From positions 1-46,599 of the forward strand of contig JAHLFP010000008.1 in assembly GCA_018883715.1 (NCBI GenBank): a stretch of 46,599 nucleotides of DNA, given 5' to 3'. The notes under the pieces are model-generated. The model was not told where the DNA came from. It worked only from the letters and a program-made list of their open reading frames with translations, and made no database searches. Below are positions 40,039 through 46,599 of this stretch, one piece after another. Origin of the DNA: Candidatus Allofournierella pullistercoris. Its GTDB lineage: Bacteria; Bacillota; Clostridia; Oscillospirales; Ruminococcaceae. A program made the position numbers and the translations under genes. Positions within the stretch are counted from its first letter, which is position 1. The number at the start of each line of letters is the position of its first letter.

Positions 40039-40763
40039 ACCTCTACCTCCTGCTGGTCATACTCCTGGAAGGACGCAAAGGAATTATCCTGTCCCATGAT
40101 ACGGGAGGAATCGTCCACCACCGTACCGTTTTCAATGGTAATCACCCGCTTGCCAAAATGGCGAGCCAGCTCATGCTCGTGGGTTACAACCACCACGGTA
40201 ATACCCACGCTGTTGATGGCATTCAAAAGCTCCATCATTTCAAGGCTCAGCTCCGGGTCAATGTTACCGGTGGGTTCGTCCGCAATAATCAGTTCCGGGC
40301 TGTGTACCAAAGCACGGGCCAAGGCCACACGCTGCTGCTCGCCGCCGGACATTTCATCCGGGTATTTGTGCATCTTCTCTTTCAGACCCACCAGTTCAAA
40401 CACATAGGGCACCCGCTCCCGAATCTGCTTTTCCGGGATGTTGGTCACACGCATGGCAAAGGCCACATTTTCATAGGCAGTCATGGAGGGAATCAGGCGG
40501 AAGTCCTGGAACACCACGCCCATATTCCGGCGCAGATAGGGCACCTGCCGCTCCTTCATGCGGGACAAATCCTTGCCATCCACCAGAACATGGCCGCTGG
40601 TGGCCTTTTCCTCCCGCAGAATCAGCTTCAAAAAGGTGGACTTACCCGCACCGGAGTGACCCAGGATAAAGACAAACTCCCCTTTTTGGATGTGCAAACT
40701 CACATTTTTCAAAGCGGTGTTCCCACCAGGATACACCTTTGTAACACGGTCAAATACAATCAT
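40035..40763 (-). CDS. ftsE: Cell division ATP-binding protein FtsE
   Basis: ATPase of FtsEX, 242 residues. Walker A GHSGAGKST, Q-loop FQDFRL, signature MSGGEQQRVALARAL, Walker B LIIADEPTGNID and switch His VVTHEHELA. It drives conformational switching of FtsX to control peptidoglycan hydrolysis rather than transport. It follows the CdaR-like regulator gene by 59 bp. Confidence 0.95.
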   Translation of the reverse strand: MIVFDRVTKVYPGGNTALKNVSLHIQKGEFVFILGHSGAGKSTFLKLILREEKATSGHVLVDGKDLSRMKERQVPYLRRNMGVVFQDFRLIPSMTAYENVAFAMRVTNIPEKQIRERVPYVFELVGLKEKMHKYPDEMSGGEQQRVALARALVHSPELIIADEPTGNIDPELSLEMMELLNAINSVGITVVVVTHEHELARHFGKRVITIENGTVVDDSSRIMGQDNSFASFQEYDQQEVEV

Positions 40764-40822
40764 TGGTTTCCTCTTTCGCTCTTAAACACTTAAGGCCGCA
40801 AAGCCAAAAACCACACTGGAAT

Positions 40823-41905
40823 TTAGTACTTTGCAGGGTTTGCGCTCAGGTATTTCTTTACCATCAGAGCCACCTTAAAGACAATGGCATCGTCAAATTC
40901 ACGCAGGTCCAAACCGGTCAGCTTCTTAATCTTTTCGAGGCGGTACACCAGAGTGTTACGGTGCACAAACAAGCCCCGGCTGGTTTCGGATACGTTCAGG
41001 TTGTTTTCAAAGAAGCGCTGGATGGTAAACAGGGTTTCGTTGTCCAGGCTCTCGATGCTGCCCTGCTTAAAGACCTCCCGCAGGAACATCTCACACAGGG
41101 TTGTGGGCAGCTGGTAAATCAAGCGGGCAATTCCCAGATGGTCATAGCTGATGATGGGCTGCTCGGTGTCAAACACCTTGCCCACTTCCAAAGCCACCTG
41201 AGCTTCCTTGAAGCTTGCGGCCAGCTCTTTCACCGTAAAGATGGGGGTACCAATGCCCACCACGGTACGGATGTAATGTTCACCGGCCAGGGTGTCCACA
41301 ATGCTGGAAGCCAGCTTTTCCAAATCCCGGGACTGAATGCCCTTTGGAATCTCCTTCACCAGCACGGTGTCTGCCTCGCTGATGTTAAATACAAAGTCTT
41401 TTTGTTTGTCGGGGAACAAGCTGTTCACCACGTCATAGGCGGAAATATCCGTATTGGAAACCACCCGAATCAGGAAAACAACCCGGCACGCATCGGTGGG
41501 GAAGTGAAGTTCCCGTGCCTTGGCATAAATATCGCCGGGCAGGATGTTGTCCAGCACCACGTTTTTCACAAAGTTGGTTTTGTCAAAGCGTTCATCCTGC
41601 AACTTTTTAATGCTGCGCAGGCTGATGGCCACCAAACTGGCAAACTGGCTGGCGGTAGCATCCGCACCTTCCACATATACTGCATAGTCATTGTGGGCAT
41701 TGGAGCTGAACTTGTGGAAACTGCATCCATTTCTTGTAAACACGTCCCCGCTCATCCGCTCTTCAACAAATCCTGGCTGATATTCGCCAATCATGTTCAA
41801 ATCCGAGCAGGCCACAATCGTACCTGTTTCATCCACAACGCCTACAACACGATCAATGGCATCTCGCATCTGGCACACGATTCCTTGAAACACTCTGTTC
41901 GCCAT
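40823..41905 (-). CDS. CdaR/PucR-type transcriptional regulator
   Basis: A 360-residue protein: N-terminal sensory segment with GVVDETGTIVACSDLNMIG (PAS/sugar-diacid-like, about 15-110), a GGDEF-like middle region (about 150-250), and a C-terminal PucR-type HTH with ETSRGLFVHRNTLVYRLEKI and LTGLDLREFDDAIVFKVAL. It is placed upstream of ftsEX and is probably co-transcribed. Ligand and targets are unknown. Confidence 0.85.
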   Translation of the reverse strand: MANRVFQGIVCQMRDAIDRVVGVVDETGTIVACSDLNMIGEYQPGFVEERMSGDVFTRNGCSFHKFSSNAHNDYAVYVEGADATASQFASLVAISLRSIKKLQDERFDKTNFVKNVVLDNILPGDIYAKARELHFPTDACRVVFLIRVVSNTDISAYDVVNSLFPDKQKDFVFNISEADTVLVKEIPKGIQSRDLEKLASSIVDTLAGEHYIRTVVGIGTPIFTVKELAASFKEAQVALEVGKVFDTEQPIISYDHLGIARLIYQLPTTLCEMFLREVFKQGSIESLDNETLFTIQRFFENNLNVSETSRGLFVHRNTLVYRLEKIKKLTGLDLREFDDAIVFKVALMVKKYLSANPAKY

Positions 41906-42172
41906 AATTTGCTCCCCTTTTTCTCTTATACAACTGAATTTTGCCGCAAGTTGTAATTTGTGATTTTGACTAATTCTCTGGGTTTCCTGTGTATATTTTA
42001 CACAACGCTCTCTACTTTTGCAACAGATTTACCAAAAATAACTCCGGGTTTATTGTGTATTTTTCAAGATCAGGGCAGGATGGATTTTTTATGGCGTCCT
42101 TTAAGTGTATGACAAAAATGTGTACAGAGTTTGAACAACCACAAAAAACCTGTATTTTCCAGCCTATTTCCT
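41906..42172. other. Intergenic region with inverted repeat upstream of the CdaR-like gene
   Basis: No gene is visible; the minus ORF 42012-42230 overlaps the next gene and looks spurious. Upstream of the regulator start is TACAACT-N13-AGTTGTA (41929-41955), next to a weak TATAAG -10, a possible autoregulatory site. Confidence 0.4.
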
Positions 42173-42886
42173 TTACATCTGACAGCTTTCCCGCAGCTGT
42201 TCCACTTCCTGAGGTGTCAAAGCCCGCCATTCCCCCGGCTGTAACCCAGTATCCAGCTCTACCGGGCCGATGGCGGTGCGGTGCAGACGGTTTACCCCTG
42301 CTCCCAGCACCCCAAACATCCGTTTAATCTGGTGGTATACCCCCTGATGGAGCACCACTTCCACCTGATGGGGGTCATCCTGCTGAATAACCAGCTGGGC
42401 TGGCTTCATGGTTTGACCGTCCGCCAGGGTTACGCCTTTTTCAAAGGCTTCCACCATCTGCTGGGTGGCAGGGGTGTCCAGTTCCACCTGGTAGGTTTTG
42501 GGCACATGGCGACGGGGGGCCAGAATCTGGTGGGCAAAGGCTCCATCGTCGGTGAGAAGCACAAAGCCGGTGCTGGTTTTGTCCAGTCGTCCTGCGGGAA
42601 ATAGGTTCCGGCGGGGAAAATGAGATTTTACCAAATCCACCACCGTCACCTGACGCTTGTCGTTGCTGGCACTTACCACGCCTTCCGGCTTGTACAGCAT
42701 CAGATAGACAAACTGGGTTTGGGACAGGCTCTCGCCCCCAGAAGTAATCTCATCCTTGTCTGTTACGTTGGTATCCGCCTTTTTGCACACCTGTCCATTG
42801 ACCCAGATGCCACCACGCAAAATCTTGCTCCGTGCCTCGCTTCGGCTGAGCTGTAAAGCCTGTGCCACATATTTATCCAGACGCAT
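42173..42886 (-). CDS. RsuA/RluB-family pseudouridine synthase
   Basis: Converts specific rRNA uridines to pseudouridine. 237 residues: an N-terminal S4 RNA-binding domain (MRLDKYVAQALQLSRSEARS), then a catalytic domain with AGRLDKTSTGFVLLTDDG (catalytic Asp), PKTYQV and YHQIKRMFGVLG. The length fits RsuA (16S U516) as well as short RluB/E types, so the target is uncertain. SD AAGGAGT. Monocistronic. Confidence 0.9.
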   Translation of the reverse strand: MRLDKYVAQALQLSRSEARSKILRGGIWVNGQVCKKADTNVTDKDEITSGGESLSQTQFVYLMLYKPEGVVSASNDKRQVTVVDLVKSHFPRRNLFPAGRLDKTSTGFVLLTDDGAFAHQILAPRRHVPKTYQVELDTPATQQMVEAFEKGVTLADGQTMKPAQLVIQQDDPHQVEVVLHQGVYHQIKRMFGVLGAGVNRLHRTAIGPVELDTGLQPGEWRALTPQEVEQLRESCQM

Positions 42887-42965
42887 TTTTTACTCCTTAC
42901 CGGGGATTTTATCCAGCGGATTCCGTCACTGGAACCCACCCAATTACAATTACATTATAAGACAT

Positions 42966-42974
42966 ATTATACCA
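42966..42974 (-). promoter_or_regulatory. Extended -10 promoter of the pseudouridine synthase gene
   Basis: Minus strand TGGTATAAT. No clear -35 is present. It lies about 80 bp upstream of the start codon; the rest of 42975-43100 shows nothing recognisable. Confidence 0.5.
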
Positions 42975-43100
42975 CCTTGCCCCAAAAATTCCTACCCTGC
43001 GCCGTCATAGCTGTGATACTATTGCGAAATCTCTTAACCGGAAATCCGTTACACCAACGGGCCACAAAACCCTTGTACCAAACAAACCACTATATCAAAC

Positions 43101-43144
43101 AAAAGCCGTCCCCCCTGCTTTTGTCGGCAAGGAGGACGGCTTGT
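43101..43144 (-). terminator. Terminator of the Rrf2 regulator gene
   Basis: Minus strand AAGCCGTCCTCCTTGC...GCAGGGGGGACGGCTTTTG, immediately after the Rrf2 stop. Confidence 0.9.
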
Positions 43145-43156
43145 TCCCTAATGGAA

Positions 43157-43555
43157 TTATTCAACGGTTCCATCCAGCAGCTGCTGAACGGTAATCTTAC
43201 GCATGTTGTCCTTCATGTTGTCTTCAATGTTTTCCAGACAGCTCTGCACCAGCTCCATGGGGATTTCGGGATTATCAATCTCTTCCTCACAGCTCAGCAT
43301 GATGCAGTCTTCCATGCAATCCACAATATCATACAGAGTGATACGATCAGCCTTTTTGCGCAGCTTGTGACCACCCATCACACCACTACGAGCGGTAACA
43401 ATGCCAGCCTTCTTCAGACGGCTCAGTACACGGGGCACCACATTTTCCGGCACCTGGGTAGCTGCGGCAATCTTGCCAGCCTGCACATACTCGGTGTGTT
43501 GTGCCAGGAACAGCACGCAACGAATTCCATAATCAGTTTCCAGTCGTAAACGCAT
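43157..43555 (-). CDS. Rrf2 family transcriptional regulator
   Basis: A 132-residue winged-helix regulator of the IscR/NsrR/CymR family. The N-terminal MRLRLETDYGIRCVLFLAQH and recognition region VPENVVPRVLSRLKKAGIV are typical. Three cysteines in VDCMEDCIMLSC (CxxxCxxxxC) sit where IscR-type proteins bind an iron-sulfur cluster. No suf/isc genes are next to it, so the regulon is unclear. The start at 43555 follows AGGGAGAG; the track extends 27 codons upstream. Confidence 0.9.
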   Translation of the reverse strand: MRLRLETDYGIRCVLFLAQHTEYVQAGKIAAATQVPENVVPRVLSRLKKAGIVTARSGVMGGHKLRKKADRITLYDIVDCMEDCIMLSCEEEIDNPEIPMELVQSCLENIEDNMKDNMRKITVQQLLDGTVE

Positions 43556-44028
43556 AATCAAACTCTCCCTTTTGCTCTTTTTTCCTCCAGCGTTTTCCAA
43601 AGCTAAGCCGGAGATTGACGGTTTCTGTCCTTCCAAAAGGCGAACAGAGTTCTATCATAGCATCCTAAAAATGTGAAATGAAAAATCCCCGTGTTGGCAG
43701 TCACGCAAGAAACCGCCGTACAGGGTCGAACGTCAAAGGCTTGTTGGGTATTGCTAGGGTAAAAAACATTAACAACCAATTAGGTTATTATGTACAGTAT
43801 AATATCTGTTGTCTTCATGATACTGATTCCACACCTGTTTTGTCAATACGTTTTTTAAAGATTCTCACGATTTTCACAATTTCTACAAATTCGGTATAGG
43901 AAAAACCGAAAGATTACTCATTTTCATTAAAAAACCAGTGTGATTTTATTCCTCATGGATAGGATTACCCTTTTAAGGTAGAATAAAACCGTAAAAATTT
44001 CCCAATTTCTGTAAACTTTTTTAAAAGC
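43556..44028. other. Rrf2 upstream region: promoter candidate and palindrome
   Basis: No gene is evident. A minus-strand TTGACA (43841-43846), an 18-bp spacer and TATCAT (43817-43822) read toward the Rrf2 gene. Just downstream is the imperfect 21-bp palindrome TAACAACCAATTAGGTTATTA (43770-43790), a possible operator. A closer, weaker TTCATT-N17-TATGAT lies near 43650-43680. Confidence 0.45.
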
Positions 44029-44071
44029 ACATCCCCAAAACCCCATAAAAAATAAGTGGCAATGGGGATGT
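44029..44071 (-). terminator. Probable dnaJ terminator
   Basis: ACATCCCCA pairs with TGGGGATGT over a long A/T-rich loop; GCTTTT follows on the minus strand, 12 bp after the dnaJ stop. Confidence 0.65.
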
Positions 44072-44082
44072 ACCAGTTTCTT

Positions 44083-45264
44083 TTACTTTTTGTCGAACAT
44101 ATCCTTCAAGTGTTTGAAGAACCCTTTTCGCTGTTCGTAATTTTCGTCCTTTAAGGTGTTTTCAAAGTTTTGCAAGGCCTCACGCTGGGCACGGTTGAGC
44201 TTTTTGGGAATCTCCACGTTCACCCGCACATACTGGTCGCCACGGCCACGGCCTCCCACATAGGGAATACCCTTGCCCCGCATCCGGAACACGGTGCCGC
44301 TCTGGGTGCCTTCCGGCACGGTGTATTCCACCTTGCCGTCCACCGTGGGCACAACCACAGAAGCACCCAGTACAGCCTGGCTGTAAGTGATGGGCACAGT
44401 CACCCATACATCATAGTGGTCCCGCTCGAACACCGCATCCGGGCGCACGGACACAATCACAATCACATCGCCAGCAGGGCCGCCGTTTACACCGGCGTCA
44501 CCCTGACCCCGCAGTGCTATGCTCTGGTCATCGTTGATACCCGCAGGAATCTTGACCTCCAGCGTCTTACGGCTGGACACCTTGCCACTGCCGTGACAGT
44601 GGGCACAGGGGGTCTTCACAATCTTGCCCTTACCTCCACAGCGGGAACAGGGCTGGCGCTGCTGCATGACCATGCCACCCATGCGGATGTTCTTGGTTAC
44701 CTGACCTGTACCGTTACAGTCCGGACAGGTTTCCGGGGCGCTGCCTTTTGCCGCACCACTGCCACCACATTCTGTACAGGTATCCTGCTTGTTGATGGTA
44801 ATGGTCTTGGTGCAGCCATGTACTGCTTCCATAAAGCTCAGGGTTACACCCACACGCACGTCGCCGCCCTTACGGGGTGCATTGGGGTTGGCTCTTGCGC
44901 CGCCGAAGCCGCCACCAAATCCACCACCGAACAAATCACCGAAGATATCGCCCAGGTCCACACCGCCGAAGCCGCCGCCAAAGCCACCAAATCCGCCATT
45001 AAAGCCGCCTGCGCCACCACCAGCGCCATAGTTGGGGTCCACACCAGCAAATCCAAACTGGTCGTATCTGGCTCGTTTTTCCTTGTCACTGAGCACCTCG
45101 TAGGCCTCATTTACTTCTTTAAAGCTGGCTTCTGCCGCTTTGTCCCCCGGGTTCAAATCCGGGTGGTATTTTTTGGCCTGCTTGCGATAAGCGGCCTTTA
45201 ATTCGCTGTCACTGGCGTTTTTTGCAACACCCAGGACCTCGTAATAATCCCGTTTTTCTGCCAT
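44083..45264 (-). CDS. dnaJ: Chaperone protein DnaJ
   Basis: Hsp40 co-chaperone that delivers clients to DnaK and stimulates its ATPase. 393 residues: J domain with YHPDLNPGD, a long Gly/Phe-rich linker (about 70-125), four zinc-binding repeats [24 protein letters not shown] and CAHCHGSG, and a C-terminal substrate-binding region. ATG 45264 follows GAGGTGA; the GTG at 45276 used by the track is inside that site. It follows dnaK by 134 bp; the gap contains a small CCCGC-CTT-GCGGG hairpin (45281-45293) but no gene. Confidence 0.96.
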   Translation of the reverse strand: MAEKRDYYEVLGVAKNASDSELKAAYRKQAKKYHPDLNPGDKAAEASFKEVNEAYEVLSDKEKRARYDQFGFAGVDPNYGAGGGAGGFNGGFGGFGGGFGGVDLGDIFGDLFGGGFGGGFGGARANPNAPRKGGDVRVGVTLSFMEAVHGCTKTITINKQDTCTECGGSGAAKGSAPETCPDCNGTGQVTKNIRMGGMVMQQRQPCSRCGGKGKIVKTPCAHCHGSGKVSSRKTLEVKIPAGINDDQSIALRGQGDAGVNGGPAGDVIVIVSVRPDAVFERDHYDVWVTVPITYSQAVLGASVVVPTVDGKVEYTVPEGTQSGTVFRMRGKGIPYVGGRGRGDQYVRVNVEIPKKLNRAQREALQNFENTLKDENYEQRKGFFKHLKDMFDKK

Positions 45265-45398
45265 AAATTCGGTCACCTCACGCCCGCAAGGCGGGTTTTT
45301 AGATAGAATTCACAAAGGGCCGCCCCAGCAGCCGGCAGCTTTTGCCAGGGCAACCCCCAGTGAAGCACCGTAAGCCGGGACGGCTTTTGATTGGATAA

Positions 45399-46599
45399 TT
45401 AAACCTCTTTGAAGTCAGCGTCGATTACGCCGTCATCGCCGGGAGTGCCAGCGGCAGGGCCTTCCTGAGGCTGCTCAGCCTGAGCCTGCTTATACAGCTC
45501 CTCGCTGATGGCATAGAAAGCCTTCTGCACCTCGTCCTGCTTTGCCTTGATGGCCTCGGTGTCGTTGCCTTTCAGCACTTCCTTCAGCTCGTTCAGCTTG
45601 GACTCTACTTCAGCCTTCTTGCCAGCATCCACCTTGTCGCCCAGCTCGCCCAGAGTCTTTTCGGTCTGGAATACCAGCTGCTCGGCATTGTTGCGGGTGT
45701 CTACCTCTTCACGCTTTTTCTTGTCCTGCTCTGCGAACTGCTCAGCCTCGCGAACAGCCTTGTCGATGTCCTCTTTGCTCATGTTGGTGGAAGCAGTGAT
45801 GGTGATGCTCTGCTCCTTGCCGCTGCCCAAATCCTTGGCGCTTACATGCACGATGCCGTTGGCGTCGATGTCAAAGGTAACCTCAATCTGGGGTACACCA
45901 CGGGGAGCAGCAGGGATGCCGTCCAGCTTGAACATACCCAGGCTCTTGTTGTCCGCAGCCATCTCACGCTCACCCTGGAGCACGTTTACCTCAACGCTGG
46001 GCTGGTTGTCCACAGCGGTGGAGAAAATCTGGCTCTTCTTGGCGGGGATGGTGGTGTTGCGCTCGATAATCTTGGTGCATACACCGCCCAGAGTCTCGAT
46101 GCCCAGGCTCAGAGGAGTAACGTCCAGCAGCAGGATGCCGCCTACTTCCTTGTTCAGAACACCGCCCTGGATTGCAGCACCGATGGCCACGCACTCGTCG
46201 GGGTTGATGCCCTTGAAGGGTTCACAGCCCATTTCCTTCTTAACAGCTTCCTGTACAGCGGGGATGCGGGTGGAACCGCCCACCAGCAATACCTTGCCCA
46301 GGTCGGAGGGGCGCAGGCCAGCGTCCTGCAAAGCCTTGCGGACGGGAACCATGGTGCGCTCCACCAGGTCAGCGGTCATGCTGTCAAACTGAGCACGGGT
46401 CAGGGTCATATCCAGATGCTTGGGACCGGTTGCATCAGCGGTGATGAAGGGCAGGTTGATAGCGGTAGAGGGCACGCCGCTCAGCTCAATCTTTGCCTTC
46501 TCAGCAGCCTCTTTCAGACGCTGAGCAGCCATCTTGTCACTGCGCAGGTCGATGCCGTTCTCCTTCTTGAACTCGTCTGCCATCCAGTCAATGATGCGC
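45399..46599 (-). CDS. dnaK: Chaperone protein DnaK (5' part outside window)
   Basis: Hsp70 chaperone, C-terminal two thirds only. The frame is open to the right edge and continues in family sequence ([20 protein letters not shown]), so the ORF-track Met at 46583 is internal. Present are the end of the ATPase domain ([29 protein letters not shown]), the linker and substrate-binding domain ([17 protein letters not shown]), and the acidic C-terminal [11 protein letters not shown]. Part of a dnaK-dnaJ operon; grpE and hrcA would lie to the right if the usual order holds. Confidence 0.97.
   Translation of the reverse strand, partial: RIIDWMADEFKKENGIDLRSDKMAAQRLKEAAEKAKIELSGVPSTAINLPFITADATGPKHLDMTLTRAQFDSMTADLVERTMVPVRKALQDAGLRPSDLGKVLLVGGSTRIPAVQEAVKKEMGCEPFKGINPDECVAIGAAIQGGVLNKEVGGILLLDVTPLSLGIETLGGVCTKIIERNTTIPAKKSQIFSTAVDNQPSVEVNVLQGEREMAADNKSLGMFKLDGIPAAPRGVPQIEVTFDIDANGIVHVSAKDLGSGKEQSITITASTNMSKEDIDKAVREAEQFAEQDKKKREEVDTRNNAEQLVFQTEKTLGELGDKVDAGKKAEVESKLNELKEVLKGNDTEAIKAKQDEVQKAFYAISEELYKQAQAEQPQEGPAAGTPGDDGVIDADFKEV

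Overview
The window looks like chromosomal DNA of an anaerobic, fermentative Gram-positive bacterium of the Clostridia, most likely in the Oscillospiraceae/Ruminococcaceae area. The reasons are AGGAGG-type ribosome sites, consensus sigma-A promoters, a moderately high G+C content by eye, a clostridial-order rnfCDGEAB operon, a THF riboswitch on folT, and FtsEX with an EnvC-type partner. I ran no database search, so the taxon is an inference. Nearly all genes lie on the minus strand; the exceptions are folT, a fumarate-reductase-like pseudogene with a PH-domain gene, a LytTR regulator, gltA and one mini-ORF.

Layout: 1-310 holds tandem consensus promoters and a leader that probably drive an rRNA operon lying left of the window. 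454-4840 has an M3 oligoendopeptidase, riboswitch-controlled folT, and a proC/HAD-phosphatase pair. 4854-8650 is a MacB-type efflux operon (adaptor, ATPase, permease). 8676-14453 has ftsH and mfd. 14467-18320 is a zinc-uptake operon, zur-znuA-znuC-znuB plus a CC-motif lipoprotein, preceded by a promoter with an inverted-repeat operator candidate. 18497-22838 has pth, an SLC13/ArsB-like anion permease and a LysR regulator, divergent from a broken flavoprotein reductase. 22917-25250 contains a PH-domain protein, an orphan LytTR regulator whose conserved Asp is Glu, and a decayed accessory stretch with a partial gene duplication, a cryptic coding fragment and two identical 88-bp repeats. tRNA-Tyr and citrate synthase follow. 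27105-33163 is a complete Rnf operon whose RnfG has three FMN-binding domains instead of one. A divergent 43-residue membrane protein and a perfect 12-bp inverted repeat lie at its promoter side. 33552-35088 is a prophage remnant beside the 3' end of tRNA-Thr. 35353-41905 holds rsmA and a cell-envelope operon (CdaR-type regulator, ftsE, ftsX, envC-like, 37-residue membrane protein, S41 protease). 42173-46599 has an RsuA/RluB pseudouridine synthase, an Rrf2 regulator, dnaJ and a dnaK cut by the right edge.

How the parts fit: Rnf couples ferredoxin oxidation and NAD reduction to ion pumping. FtsEX transmits ATP hydrolysis to an EnvC-type murein hydrolase or activator across the membrane. Zur, ZnuABC and the accessory lipoprotein form a self-contained zinc homeostasis unit. 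The most notable observations are the triple-FMN RnfG, an apparent deletion of the FMN domain from the fumarate-reductase-like gene through short similar sequences, the zinc operon's uncharacterised lipoprotein with its zur operator candidate, and the small unannotated genes and fragments that fall below the ORF-track cutoff.
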